A stretch of 35,396 bases of DNA from positions 1 through 35,396 of the forward strand of contig CACYXE010000018.1 in NCBI GenBank assembly GCA_902778275.1, in the 5' to 3' direction. The notes under the pieces are model-generated. The model did no database searches and had not been told where the DNA came from. It was given only the letters and a program-made list of their open reading frames with translations. Both the position numbers and the translations under genes were made by a program. The DNA is from Oscillospiraceae bacterium. GTDB lineage: Bacteria; Bacillota; Clostridia; Oscillospirales; Oscillospiraceae. Positions 14,271 to 23,612 of the stretch are shown one piece after another (within the stretch, counting starts at the first letter, position 1; each line of letters starts with the position of its first letter).

Positions 14271-15378
14271 TTTCAGCCTCCTGCTCCTGGGCAAGCTGCT
14301 GAGCCATCTGGCTCTTGACCTTGCGCTTCTTGGTCTCGTACATGATCAGCGCCACCGTGATGACCGCATAGGAGACGAACACGCGGAAGTATTCGCCGAT
14401 CATGGAGTCGCCGGTGATGGCGGCGCCTGCCTTAGGCGCCACGATGAACATGGTGTGGAACAGCACGACGCCCAGGAACACGTTGCCGATGGACGCCTTC
14501 TCAACGGATGCGCCGCCCACCAGCAGCGCCGCGATGCAGAACATCCCGATCTGGGAGTGGGAGCTGTAGGTGGCGATGTTGCCCATATTCTGCAGGTAGA
14601 TCACCATGCCGAAGCCGGCCAGCACCGTGGACATGACGATGGAGATGATGCGGGTCCGCTCCACGTTGATGCCCGCGTCCCGGGCCACGTTCATGTCCTG
14701 GCCCACCGCGCGCATGTCCTGGCCCAGCTTGGTACGCCGGAACCAGACGATGAACAGGCACAGCAGAGCGATGATGAGGAAGGTCAACACCGGGATCTTC
14801 ACGCCGCCCACCTTGATGGCCAGGAGATTGTCCAAGCACTGGCGCATGTTCAACAGAGACACGGTGTTGCGGATCCCGTAACCGCGGGGCAGCTTGATGG
14901 AAAAGTGCTTGATGGGGATGATGGGTCCCATCATATACAGCACCACCAGCTGATACAGGCCGTTGGTGAAGAAGCTGATGATGTAGCTGGTGATCATCTC
15001 ACGACCCTTGGCCATATTCAGGATCTTGCCGCAGAAGGCACCCAGCAGCACGGAGATGGGAATGGACAGGATCATGGCCAGCACCACGCCGGGGATGCCC
15101 CAGATCTGCCAGTCGGAGACGAAGATCAGCGCGATCTCGCCCGCCATGGCCCCCAGGGTCATGCCAAAGTTCAATCCCATGCCGGACATGATGGGGATCA
15201 GCAGCGCCAGGATCAGGAAGATGTTGCGGCCCATGCGGGTGACGATCTCATTGAGCAGATAGCTCACGGACAGACCCGACAGCGGGATACACACCGCGCA
15301 GATCAGCACGAAGGTGACGGGGACGGAATTGGCCTGCAGCAGAGACAGCAGCTTTTTGCCCATGTTTTTTTCTTTCAT
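14263..15378 (-). CDS. ABC importer permease 2 (BPD_transp_2 family)
   Basis: The product (371 residues) is a polytopic membrane protein with about eight to ten hydrophobic segments. It matches the branched-chain/simple-sugar permease fold (for example MGLNFGMTLGAMAGEIALIF, and LLVGGASVEKASIGNVFLGV near the end). Its start overlaps the stop of permease 1 by four bases (ATGA), so the two halves of the pore are made together as a probable heterodimer. The C-terminus is basic then acidic (KKRKVKSQMAQQL, EQEAENE). Substrate is unknown. Confidence 0.88.
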   Translation of the reverse strand: MKEKNMGKKLLSLLQANSVPVTFVLICAVCIPLSGLSVSYLLNEIVTRMGRNIFLILALLIPIMSGMGLNFGMTLGAMAGEIALIFVSDWQIWGIPGVVLAMILSIPISVLLGAFCGKILNMAKGREMITSYIISFFTNGLYQLVVLYMMGPIIPIKHFSIKLPRGYGIRNTVSLLNMRQCLDNLLAIKVGGVKIPVLTFLIIALLCLFIVWFRRTKLGQDMRAVGQDMNVARDAGINVERTRIISIVMSTVLAGFGMVIYLQNMGNIATYSSHSQIGMFCIAALLVGGASVEKASIGNVFLGVVLFHTMFIVAPKAGAAITGDSMIGEYFRVFVSYAVITVALIMYETKKRKVKSQMAQQLAQEQEAENE

Positions 15379-16454
15379 TTCGCCGCCTCCGTTTTCCTTG
15401 TCAGCGCATACAGGATCATGCCCTGCGAAGCGACAACGCGAATGACCTCGCTCATATCCATGTGGATCATGTTGTTCATGACCGTGGGAGTCATGGTCAC
15501 GATGCCTTGGAAGAGGAAGGTGCCGATGATGACGTTGGCGATGGTGGCCTTGTTGACGCTGGCGCCGCCGATCAAAATGGCGGAGACCGCAGGCAGCGCC
15601 ATGTAGAAGGGCGCCATGTACAGCTGGATAAAGCCGAAGCCCTGCTCATATACCAGGATGCCGATGGCGGCAAGCCAGGTGGAGAGCACCACGGACAGCA
15701 GTCTTGTCTTATCCACGTTCACACCCGCAGCTTTGGCGAAAGTGGGGTTGGAGCCCACAGCCGTCATGGCGGTGCCGGTCTTGGTGTGCAGGAAGGCCCA
15801 CATGCCGAAGGCCAGCAGCGCAAAGAACAGCAGGGTTCCGGTGGGGATGGAGAGATTGCCGATGTTAACCTGCAGGAAGTTGGCCAGCACCTTGTCGTAA
15901 AAGCCCTCCAGGGAGATGGTAGTACGCAGGCCCTTGCCCGCAAAGCCCCAGACCATGGTCGGGCTGTGGTATGGCAGCAGCAGCCACATCATGCACATGA
16001 AAGATACGGAGGAGAAGCCCACATAGGTGGCGATCATCATCTCGCCGCCCTTGATCTTGTTGAGCAGCCAGCCGTAGAGCGCGCCCAGCAGGATGGCGAT
16101 GGGGGTGGCGATCGCAACAGCCATCACAAAGCTGATTGGCCCGGTAAAGCCAAACTCGATGGACAAAGTCGCGCCCAGCAGGCCGGAGATGATGCCCAGG
16201 GGCAGGCCGAAGTTCAAGCCGCAGCCGGAGTGGATCATCGGCACCATGGCCAGCACCAGGATGGCGTTCCAGCTGAAACGGTTGATTGTGTTGCTGATCT
16301 GCGTCCAGAAGTCGGCGCCCACAAAGGGGGCCGCGATGAACAGCAGCAGCAGGAAGGCCGCGATGATCAGGCGGGGAAGGCCGAAGCTGGCGGCAAACGC
16401 ACGAAGCCGGTTGCCCAGCGTCAGGTTGTTTTTATCCATTAATATCTCGTTCAT
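15375..16454 (-). CDS. ABC importer permease 1 (BPD_transp_2 family)
   Basis: The product (359 residues) is a polytopic permease with the same layout as its partner: HSGCGLNFGLPLGIISGLLG in the first half and SAILIGGASVNKATIANVII in the second. It is related to the permeases of ribose- or nucleoside-type importers. It follows the ATPase gene after 10 bases. The ATG at 16454 has GAGGAGGGCAGC before it; a second ATG at 16439 is possible. The conserved Asn-Phe-Gly motif shared with permease 2 suggests an ancient duplication. Confidence 0.88.
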   Translation of the reverse strand: MNEILMDKNNLTLGNRLRAFAASFGLPRLIIAAFLLLLFIAAPFVGADFWTQISNTINRFSWNAILVLAMVPMIHSGCGLNFGLPLGIISGLLGATLSIEFGFTGPISFVMAVAIATPIAILLGALYGWLLNKIKGGEMMIATYVGFSSVSFMCMMWLLLPYHSPTMVWGFAGKGLRTTISLEGFYDKVLANFLQVNIGNLSIPTGTLLFFALLAFGMWAFLHTKTGTAMTAVGSNPTFAKAAGVNVDKTRLLSVVLSTWLAAIGILVYEQGFGFIQLYMAPFYMALPAVSAILIGGASVNKATIANVIIGTFLFQGIVTMTPTVMNNMIHMDMSEVIRVVASQGMILYALTRKTEAAK

Positions 16455-16464
16455 GCTGCCCTCC

Positions 16465-18054
16465 TCACTTCACCATGCTTACCATCAGCATACCGAAGTC
16501 TTCTGACGGGTCCGACGCAGGACGGATCCCGGCGATCTTGCCGCCGGATACGATGGCAATGCGGTCACAGATCTGGCGCAGCTCCTCCAGCTCGGAGGAG
16601 ATCATCACCACCGTGACGCCGCTTTCCCGGTTAAATTTCTTCAGTGCCTGGAGCACCAGCGCCTTGGCGCCCACGTCGATGCCGCGGGTCGGCTCAGACA
16701 CGAAAAGGAACTTGGGGGTCAGAGCAAAGGCCTTTGCCAGGCAGATTTTCTGCTGGTTGCCGCCGGACAGTTCCCTGGCCTTCTGCTTGGAACCTGTGCA
16801 CTTGATGGCCAGTTCTTCAATGTACTGCTCGGTCACGCCGCGAATGGCCTTTTCGTCACGCCACTTGATAAGGCCGCCCAGATAGTTTTTCAAAAACTTG
16901 TTCTGTACCTGCATGGCGGGGAAGGCCACGTTCCACTCCAGACTCTCGTCCAGCAGCAGGCCCACGCCGCGCCGATCCTCAGACACGAAAGCCAGAGAGG
17001 CGTCCAGGCACTTGCGGGGGCTGTTGAGGGGGATTTCCTCTCCGTCCAGTTCCACGGTGCCGCCGGCTTGGTACAGGCCCATGATCCCGTTGGGGATGCC
17101 CAGCTTGCCCTGACCGGCCAGACCGCCGATGCCCAGGATCTCGCCTTCTTTGATATCCAGGTTCACGTCCCGGACCGTCTCGCCCGGCATATCCACCCAG
17201 AGACGGCGGATGGACATGATGGTTTTGGCGTCCTTGTTGTCTCTTATATCAAGGCTGGCGGCATTTTCCACGCTTCTGCCGACCATCCACTTTGAAATCT
17301 CACTTACACTGGTATTCGCCGCCGGCACGTCCGACACGACGAAACCATCGCGCATGACCACGACCTTGTCGCAGACGGACAGGATCTCATGCAGCCGGTG
17401 GGTGATGAAAATCACCGCGATGCCCTTTTCCGACATAGACCGGATGGAATCCAGCAGTGCTTCCGCTTCCTTCTCGGTCAGGACGGCGGTAGGCTCGTCG
17501 AGGATCAGCAGCTTCAGCTGGTCCTTGCTCAGTTCGCGGGCGATTTCGGTAAACTGCTTGTGGCCGACGGGCATTTCATTGATGACCATATCTTTGTTGA
17601 TATGGAAGCCCATCTTATCGATCGCGGCCTCGGCGCGGCCGGTCATTTCATTGTAATTCAGGGTGTCGAGCCGCTCTCCGAAAACCTCGGAGACCACGTT
17701 TCTCTTTTTCGGCTCCCGATTAAGCAGGATGTTTTCCGTGGCGGTAAAGCCGGGGATCAGGGAAAACTCCTGGTGCACCATGCCGATGCCGGCAGCCAGC
17801 GCGTCAAAGGGCGTTTCAAACTGCACCTTCTCGCCGTTGATCAGAATATCGCCCTCATAGCCGCCGGTCTCGCGGATCACGTCCATACCGAAGAGGATCT
17901 TCATGAGCGTGCTCTTACCGGCGCCGTTTTCGCCGCAGAGGCCCAGGACCTCACCTGCCTGCAGCGTGAGGTTGATATCCGTCAGCACCTGGTTGCCGAA
18001 GAAGTCCTTTTTGATGCTGCGCATCTCCAAAAGCGGAGCTGTACTGTTTTGCAT
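16465..18054 (-). CDS. double-domain ABC ATPase (RbsA/MglA-like) of the DUF3798 importer
   Basis: The product (529 residues) has two nucleotide-binding domains. The first has Walker A GENGAGKS (41-48), a weak signature MPVGHKQFTEIARELS (161-176) and Walker B LLILDEPT (182-189). The second has the usual degenerate P-loop region (GLAGQGKLGI, about 311-320), a good signature LSGGNQQK (429-436), and FLFVSEPTRGID (449-460), where Ser453 replaces the normal Walker B Asp. It powers import through the two downstream permeases. The gene follows the lipoprotein gene across a stem-loop. Family and operon role are clear; the substrate is not. Confidence 0.92.
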   Translation of the reverse strand: MQNSTAPLLEMRSIKKDFFGNQVLTDINLTLQAGEVLGLCGENGAGKSTLMKILFGMDVIRETGGYEGDILINGEKVQFETPFDALAAGIGMVHQEFSLIPGFTATENILLNREPKKRNVVSEVFGERLDTLNYNEMTGRAEAAIDKMGFHINKDMVINEMPVGHKQFTEIARELSKDQLKLLILDEPTAVLTEKEAEALLDSIRSMSEKGIAVIFITHRLHEILSVCDKVVVMRDGFVVSDVPAANTSVSEISKWMVGRSVENAASLDIRDNKDAKTIMSIRRLWVDMPGETVRDVNLDIKEGEILGIGGLAGQGKLGIPNGIMGLYQAGGTVELDGEEIPLNSPRKCLDASLAFVSEDRRGVGLLLDESLEWNVAFPAMQVQNKFLKNYLGGLIKWRDEKAIRGVTEQYIEELAIKCTGSKQKARELSGGNQQKICLAKAFALTPKFLFVSEPTRGIDVGAKALVLQALKKFNRESGVTVVMISSELEELRQICDRIAIVSGGKIAGIRPASDPSEDFGMLMVSMVK

Positions 18055-18078
18055 ATCTGTACCCTACCTGAAATCAGC

Positions 18079-18100
18079 GGGGAGGAATTGCTCCCTCCCC
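18079..18100 (-). other. intercistronic stem between binding-protein and ATPase genes
   Basis: GGGGAGG and CCTCCCC form a strong seven-pair stem with an eight-base loop. Such stems commonly lie after binding-protein genes, where they protect the upstream message or thin out transcription so that the binding protein is made in excess. Confidence 0.6.
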
Positions 18101-18122
18101 TAATTTGCCTGATTGTTTTGTC

Positions 18123-19394
18123 TTACTTTACAGTGAAGTACTCTTCGGGAACCTCAACAGAGGTGGAACCCATGTAATGGCCGGGATTGCCCATGATGTA
18201 GGTATCCTGGTACACCAGGAAGGTGTTGTCAGCCTTGACGCCGGTCTCGGCATTGGTGTAGTTGGAGCCGTTCCAGGCAGCGCCGGGAGAGAAGACCTCA
18301 TAGGCCTTGGAGATGTCGTCGATGTCCAGCAGCTCGCTCTCGCCGTTGATGACGTTCAGCGCATGCTGAGCAAGGCCGGCGGAAACGGTGTAGCCGTAGG
18401 AGTAGGCCCAGGTACCGAACCTGCCTTCGCCGCCCTTTTCAACGATGGCTTCCTCGACCTTGGCCAGGATCTTGGCGTAGTCGCCGGCCTCAGCGGTCAG
18501 GTCAATGCCCAGAGCGCCGGGATAGCCCATGGTGGGAGAGGGCAGGTCAGCCTCGATGAAGTAGCCGCCGTACTCCAGCAGCTGCTTGAGCAGAGGCTCG
18601 GTGTGCGCGTCGTTGGTGCAGAAGTAAGCGGCGTTCTTGCCGTACTTCTCGACCCACTCGGGAACCTTCTCGAGGATGTAGGCCTGGGCGCCGGCAACAC
18701 CGACGTCAGTGGTGGGGTCGGGAGCGGTCTCCAGGACGAAGGACATGCCGAACTCCTCGCAGGCGGCCTTCATGATGGCCACACGGCGGCTCATGGTCTC
18801 ATAGGACATGTGGCGGGGGAAGGAGATGTGCACAAAGGTGTCGCAGCCCAGCTCGTGAGCGGTGCGGATGATCAGGTAGCCGCGGGCAACGAAGTCGTTG
18901 TTGCAGACCAGATCAGCGGCGCTGCCGATCTCGGGCAGGTCTTCGTGGGACTCACCGGCGATGCAGAGGATGTCGGGACGACGCTCCTTGATCTGACGGA
19001 AAGCCTCGGTAGTGCCGGGGACAGCCTGGTTGACGATGATCGCCTTCATCTGGGGGTCATCAGACATGTTGACGATGGTCTGGATGGTGGTCTCCAGCTC
19101 TTCGGTGAAGTTGTCGGGATAGATGGCCAGCTTGACCATATCCTCGCCATACATCGCCTGGAAGGCCTCGGCGCCGCGGCGGTCATCCTCGCTCTGAGAA
19201 ACAGAGCCGGTGATAATGCCGATGTGGACCTCGTCGCCGGAAGACTCTTCGGCCGGTGCTGCGTCAGCAGGGGCGTCGGCCTTCTCCTCAGCGGCGGGCT
19301 GGCTGCTGGACGCCGCGGGAGCGGCGCTCTGGCCACAGGCCGCCAAAGCGAGCACCATGACCAATGCAAGCAGAACAGAGATTAGCTTTTTCAT
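18123..19394 (-). CDS. DUF3798 lipoprotein, probable substrate-binding protein
   Basis: The product (423 residues) has a lipoprotein signal (MKKLISVLLALVMVLALAAC, acylated Cys20), an Ala/Pro/Ser/Glu linker to about residue 52, and a two-lobed binding-protein-like domain starting VHIGIITGSVSQSEDD. It matches my memory of DUF3798 (for example EAFQAMYGEDMVKLAIYPDN and FPRHMSYETMSRR). It is the first gene of an operon with an RbsA-like ATPase and two permeases, so it is the likely external receptor. The ligand is unknown; the fold suggests a relation to BMP-type or sugar-binding proteins. The ATG is preceded by AAGGAGG. Confidence 0.85.
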   Translation of the reverse strand: MKKLISVLLALVMVLALAACGQSAAPAASSSQPAAEEKADAPADAAPAEESSGDEVHIGIITGSVSQSEDDRRGAEAFQAMYGEDMVKLAIYPDNFTEELETTIQTIVNMSDDPQMKAIIVNQAVPGTTEAFRQIKERRPDILCIAGESHEDLPEIGSAADLVCNNDFVARGYLIIRTAHELGCDTFVHISFPRHMSYETMSRRVAIMKAACEEFGMSFVLETAPDPTTDVGVAGAQAYILEKVPEWVEKYGKNAAYFCTNDAHTEPLLKQLLEYGGYFIEADLPSPTMGYPGALGIDLTAEAGDYAKILAKVEEAIVEKGGEGRFGTWAYSYGYTVSAGLAQHALNVINGESELLDIDDISKAYEVFSPGAAWNGSNYTNAETGVKADNTFLVYQDTYIMGNPGHYMGSTSVEVPEEYFTVK

Positions 19395-19452
19395 TTTTTC
19401 CTCCTTGTTTTTTAGAGAAGATCCTTCAAAAGTCCGCTTCAGAACGCCCCGT

Positions 19453-19489
19453 CATGCTTTCCGGAGAAAAGCATGCGGCAGGGCCCTGC
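19453..19489 (-). promoter_or_regulatory. leader stems of the DUF3798 operon
   Basis: In the leader of about 145 bases, CATGCTTT and AAAGCATG (19453-19475) form an 8-pair stem, next to a 12-base palindrome GCAGGGCCCTGC (19478-19489). No T-run follows, and no known riboswitch core was recognised. Confidence 0.4.
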
Positions 19490-19546
19490 TGCGAATTTTG
19501 ACGCACTTCTCTTTTTCTTTCGATTCAATTTTCGAAAGTGCATATT

Positions 19547-19575
19547 AATATACCATGTTCTCCTGCTGATGACAA
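19547..19575 (-). promoter_or_regulatory. promoter of the DUF3798 transport operon
   Basis: On the minus strand TTGTCA (19575-19570) and TATATT (19552-19547) are 17 bases apart. Transcription would start near 19540, leaving a leader of about 145 bases. Confidence 0.65.
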
Positions 19576-19609
19576 GCCACTTTTTCCGGTTTTGACAAAG
19601 AAAAAGCAC

Positions 19610-19640
19610 AAAAAAGCCCCCAAAGCAGGGCTTTGGGGGC
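19610..19640 (-). terminator. intrinsic terminator after the peptide transporter operon
   Basis: GCCCCCAAAGC pairs with GCTTTGGGGGC, followed on the minus strand by T6 (19615-19610). It starts 18 bases after the oppA stop. Thirty bases are identical to 13747-13776. Confidence 0.9.
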
Positions 19641-19658
19641 CGGGATCGCTTTCTCGGA

Positions 19659-21515
19659 TCAGCCGATGGTGCAGTACATGAAGTACTTGTAGCCAAGCGG
19701 GTTGGAGAAGAAGCCGTCCACGTTCTTATCCAGCATGTAGATGTCGGTGTAGAAGTAGAGCGGGCAGATGCAGCCGGTGGACATGAGCAGGTCCTCGGCG
19801 CGGTGCATGAGCTCATAGCGCACTTCGTTGTCGGTGCAGCTCTTGATGGTCTTGATGAGCACGTCATAGGTGTCAGCCCAGGTGCCGTTCTCAACCTTCA
19901 CTTCATAGCCCAGATCGGTCAGGTCCAGATTGTACATGGCCAGATCCTTGTGGGCGCCCTTGCCGAACTGCACGTCGTTGTTGCCGGAAGCGGTGGTCCA
20001 CATATCCAGGAAGCAGATAGGATCGTTGTAGTCAGCCAGCCAGCCGTTGCGGGCGATGGAATAGTCGCCCTGCTTACGGGTGTTCAGGAAGGTGTTCCAC
20101 TCCTGGTTCTCCAGATTCATGGTGATGCCCACGCCGGCCAGAGCGCTCTGCAGGTACTCGCCGATAGCCTTGTGGCCTTCGGAGGTGTTGTACAGATAGG
20201 TCATGGTCGGGAAGCCGGAGATCTGACCGGTGGTCTCGTCATAGTCGTAGTACTTCTTCAGCACTTCCAGGGCCTGGGTGAAGTTGTCCTCAAAGGCATC
20301 CTCAGACACGTTATAGTAGCCAACGAAGCCGTCGTTGTGGCCGGCGGTCTCATAGAACTGGCTGCCGTCGGGGTTGGTCATGCCCATGGCCACGAAGGAG
20401 GAGGCGGGGACCTGACCGGCCTGGCCGATCTCTTCCACGATGTAGTTGCGGTCGAACAGCAGGCCGATGGCGTTGCGGATCTCGGCCCTGGCGGCCTCGG
20501 CCTCAACGCCGGTGAGGCCGCTGGAGGCGGGCAGGATATCCTCGTTCACGTTCCAGCAGACATAGTAGGTGCCGATCTGGCCGACAACGGTGAACTCGTC
20601 GGGATAGTCGACCTTCAGGGCGGGGATCTCGTTGGTGGGCACGTCGTCGATCAGCTGCCAGGTGCCGTTCTTGAAGTTGGACAGCTGGTTGTTGGCGTCA
20701 TCGGACAGGTAGCACTCGATCTTGTCCATGAGGATCTCGTCGGCGTCCACATAGTCGGGATTCTTTTCCAGGGTGATCAGGCTGTTGTGGTCCCAACCGG
20801 TCATAACGTAGGCACCGTTGCCCACATAGGTAGAGGGATCGGTGGCCCAGCCTTCGTCGGCGACCACGTCCTCACGCACGGGGAAATAGGTCGGGAAGGC
20901 CAGCAGCTCGTTCCAGTAAGCCACGGCGTTGGCCAGGGTGACCTCCAGGGTCTTGTCGTCGATGGCCTTGACGTTCAGCTGAGCGTCCTCGGGAGGCTCG
21001 TCGGCCCAGATGTCCTCATAGCCGTCAATGACCTCGAACATGTAGCCGTAGTCGGCGGCCAGCTCCACGGAGGCGGCGCGCTGCCAGGCAAAGGCGAAGT
21101 CGGCGGCGGTGACGGGCTGGCCGTCGGACCACTTCAGGCCGTCGCGCAGGGTGTAGGTGTAGGTGACGGTGCCGTCCTCGTTCTCAACGCCCTCAACCAG
21201 CTCTTCGGCTGCGTCGGGGACGATGACCAGGGCGCCGTTGGCGTCCTCAGCCCACTTGGCCAAGCCGGAGAACAGGTGGACCAGCATGGTCGCGCCGTCA
21301 ACGGCGGAGTTGAGCGCCGGGTCCAGGGTGTCGGGCTCGGAGGCCAGACACACGGCGATGGAGCTGGGACCGGCTTCAGCAGGGGCCTCAGCAGGGGCGG
21401 CGCTGCTGTTCTCGGCCGCGGGGGCGGCGGTGGCAGCAGGCGCCTGGGTGCTGCCGCAGGCGGCCAGGGCGAACACCATGGCCAGCGCCAGAACCAGTGC
21501 AAGGATCTTTTTCAT
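19659..21515 (-). CDS. oppA: oligopeptide-binding lipoprotein (SBP_bac_5, OppA-like)
   Basis: The product (618 residues) has a lipoprotein signal with acylated Cys20 (MKKILALVLALAMVFALAAC), an Ala-rich linker, and an extracytoplasmic solute-binding family 5 domain (SIAVCLASEPDTLDPALNSA, then GLKWSDGQPVTAADFAFAWQ). It captures peptides for the OppBCDF complex encoded just upstream. It is the last gene of its operon, 73 bases after oppF, an order seen in some Firmicutes. It is somewhat longer than many OppA proteins (about 540). The ATG at 21515 follows AAAGGAAA; an upstream in-frame ATG at 21545 is unlikely. Peptide class cannot be read from sequence. Confidence 0.93.
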   Translation of the reverse strand: MKKILALVLALAMVFALAACGSTQAPAATAAPAAENSSAAPAEAPAEAGPSSIAVCLASEPDTLDPALNSAVDGATMLVHLFSGLAKWAEDANGALVIVPDAAEELVEGVENEDGTVTYTYTLRDGLKWSDGQPVTAADFAFAWQRAASVELAADYGYMFEVIDGYEDIWADEPPEDAQLNVKAIDDKTLEVTLANAVAYWNELLAFPTYFPVREDVVADEGWATDPSTYVGNGAYVMTGWDHNSLITLEKNPDYVDADEILMDKIECYLSDDANNQLSNFKNGTWQLIDDVPTNEIPALKVDYPDEFTVVGQIGTYYVCWNVNEDILPASSGLTGVEAEAARAEIRNAIGLLFDRNYIVEEIGQAGQVPASSFVAMGMTNPDGSQFYETAGHNDGFVGYYNVSEDAFEDNFTQALEVLKKYYDYDETTGQISGFPTMTYLYNTSEGHKAIGEYLQSALAGVGITMNLENQEWNTFLNTRKQGDYSIARNGWLADYNDPICFLDMWTTASGNNDVQFGKGAHKDLAMYNLDLTDLGYEVKVENGTWADTYDVLIKTIKSCTDNEVRYELMHRAEDLLMSTGCICPLYFYTDIYMLDKNVDGFFSNPLGYKYFMYCTIG

Positions 21516-21588
21516 TTTGAGTTTCCTTTCAAAATATATTTTCAAACCGCGCGCACCGCGCGGATTTGAAGCAGATGACTGACGGCGC

Positions 21589-22575
21589 TCAGTTGAGCTC
21601 CGCGATACGGTGGCAGGCGGCGAAATGGCCTGGCGCCGCCTCCTTGAATTCCGGCATGGCCTCCGCGCAGGCCTCCGTGGCGTGGGGGCAGCGGGTACGG
21701 AAGGGGCAGCCGGAGGGCGCGTTCAGGGGGCTGGGAATGTCCCCGGAAAGCACGATGCGCTTGTTGGCCCGGGCGATCCTGGGGTCGGGCTGGGGCACAG
21801 CGGACATGAGGGACTTGGTGTAAGGATGCAGGGGATGCTCGTAGATCTCCTTGGCGTCGGCCAGCTCCACCATCTTGCCCAGATACATGACGGCGATCCG
21901 GTCGCTGATGTGCCGCACCACCAGGATATCGTGGGCGATAAACAGATAGGTCAGTTCCAACTGGTCCTGCAGCTCGTCAAACATGTTGATGACCTGGGCC
22001 TGGATGGACACGTCCAGGGCGGAGACCGGCTCGTCGCAGACGATGAATTCCGGGTCCAGGGCCAAGGCGCGGGCGATGCCGATGCGCTGGCGCTGGCCGC
22101 CGGAAAATTCGTGGGCGTAGCGGGCGGCATGCTCGCTGTTCAGTCCCACTTTGTCCATCAGCTCCAGGATTCGCTCCTGCCGCTCCGCCTTGCTGCCGTA
22201 CATCTTATGGATATCCAGCGGCTCGCCGATGATGTCGGAGACGGTCATACGGGGGTTCAGGGAGGAATAGGGGTCCTGAAAAACCATGGTGGCCTTCTTG
22301 CGGAAGGCGTTGATCTCCTCCCGGGTCTGTACCGGCTGGCCGTTATAGAGGATCTCGCCGCCGGTGGGCTTGTACAGGTGCAGCAGGGTGCGGCCCACCG
22401 TAGTCTTGCCGCAGCCGGATTCGCCGACCAGACCAAGGGTCTCGCCCTTGCGGATGGCAAAGGACACATCGTCCACTGCCTTGAGGGGCTTGGACTTGAA
22501 CATGCCCACATTGATACTGAAATACTGTTTCAGATGCCTGACCTCGATCAGGCTCTTTTCCGTTATCTCAGGCAT
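21589..22575 (-). CDS. oppF: oligopeptide ABC transporter ATPase OppF-like
   Basis: The product (about 328 residues) is one of two ATPases of the peptide importer. It has Walker [10 protein letters not shown], the signature [20 protein letters not shown] with Walker [12 protein letters not shown], and the C-terminal oligopeptide/dipeptide domain ([20 protein letters not shown]). The chosen ATG at 22575 overlaps the oppD stop by eight bases; another in-frame ATG at 22602 has GGAG only one base away. Overlap implies coupled translation with oppD. Confidence 0.94.
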   Translation of the reverse strand: MPEITEKSLIEVRHLKQYFSINVGMFKSKPLKAVDDVSFAIRKGETLGLVGESGCGKTTVGRTLLHLYKPTGGEILYNGQPVQTREEINAFRKKATMVFQDPYSSLNPRMTVSDIIGEPLDIHKMYGSKAERQERILELMDKVGLNSEHAARYAHEFSGGQRQRIGIARALALDPEFIVCDEPVSALDVSIQAQVINMFDELQDQLELTYLFIAHDILVVRHISDRIAVMYLGKMVELADAKEIYEHPLHPYTKSLMSAVPQPDPRIARANKRIVLSGDIPSPLNAPSGCPFRTRCPHATEACAEAMPEFKEAAPGHFAACHRIAELN

Positions 22576-23596
22576 CCGCTTCACCGCCTTCCGGGTCTTC
22601 ATGCTCCAACTGGATGCTGCCGTCCTCTGCGCCGGCCTTCACATTCATCCAGCAGGCCGCCATGTGGTCGTCGTTGATCTTCATGCGCTCGCAGCGCCGG
22701 GTCAGACAGATCTTCATGGCGTTGTCGCAGCGGGGCGCGAAGGGGCAGCCCTTGGGCATGTTCAGCAGGTCGATGGGGGTGCCGGTGATGGGCTGCAGCC
22801 GGGTGCCGGCGGTGTCCGCCGTGGGGATGGAGCGCATCAGGCCCTTGGTATACTCGTGCCGGGGATTGTAGAAGATCTCCTCGGCGGTCCCCTGCTCGCA
22901 GATGGAGCCCGCGTACATGACGATCACCTCGTCGCAAAGCTGGGCCACAACGCCCAGATCGTGGGTGATCATGATGATGGCCATGCCCAGCTCCTCCTGG
23001 AGGGATTTCATCAGCTCCAGGATCTGGGCCTGAATGGTCACATCCAGGGCCGTGGTAGGCTCATCGGCGATCAGGATGTCCGGCTCGCAGGCCAGCGCCA
23101 TGGCGATCATGACGCGCTGACGCATGCCGCCGGAAAATTCAAAGGGGTACTGCTTCATGCGCTTTTCCGGCTCGTTCACGTTTACCAGACGCAGCATTTC
23201 CACCGCCCGGTCCCAGGCCTGCTTCTTGCTGCGTTCGGTGTGCAGGGTGATGGCCTCCATCAATTGGTGGCCGATGGTGTAGGTGGGGTTGAGGGAGGTC
23301 ATGGGGTCCTGGAAGATGATGGAGATCTTATTGCCCCGGACCTGCTTCATGACCTTTTCGCCGGCGTTGACCAGCTCCTGGCCGTCCAGCTTGATGGAGC
23401 CCTCCACGATCCTGCCGGTGCTGGCCAGGATCTGCATGATGGAATAGGCGGTGACGGACTTGCCGGAGCCGGACTCGCCCACGATGCCCAGGACCTTGCC
23501 CCGCTCCAGCTGGAAGGATACGCCGTTGACCGCGCGCACCTCGCCGGCGGGGGTGAAAAAGGAGGTGTGCAGATTGTTGACTTCCAAAAGTGCCAT
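22568..23596 (-). CDS. oppD: oligopeptide ABC transporter ATPase OppD-like
   Basis: The product (342 residues) has Walker [10 protein letters not shown], the signature [20 protein letters not shown], Walker [13 protein letters not shown], and the C-terminal peptide-transporter domain with a Cys pattern ([20 protein letters not shown], a further Cys near HMAACW). In some relatives such cysteines hold an iron-sulfur cluster; whether they do here is open. It follows oppC by 16 bases with AAAGGAG before the ATG. It pairs with OppF to energise peptide uptake. Confidence 0.95.
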   Translation of the reverse strand: MALLEVNNLHTSFFTPAGEVRAVNGVSFQLERGKVLGIVGESGSGKSVTAYSIMQILASTGRIVEGSIKLDGQELVNAGEKVMKQVRGNKISIIFQDPMTSLNPTYTIGHQLMEAITLHTERSKKQAWDRAVEMLRLVNVNEPEKRMKQYPFEFSGGMRQRVMIAMALACEPDILIADEPTTALDVTIQAQILELMKSLQEELGMAIIMITHDLGVVAQLCDEVIVMYAGSICEQGTAEEIFYNPRHEYTKGLMRSIPTADTAGTRLQPITGTPIDLLNMPKGCPFAPRCDNAMKICLTRRCERMKINDDHMAACWMNVKAGAEDGSIQLEHEDPEGGEADA

Positions 23597-23612
23597 GCTT
23601 CGTTCTCCTTTC

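Noticed and set aside
19395-19545. Riboswitch in the DUF3798 leader
   Set aside because: No recognised purine, SAM, cobalamin or other conserved core could be seen; only simple stems are supported.
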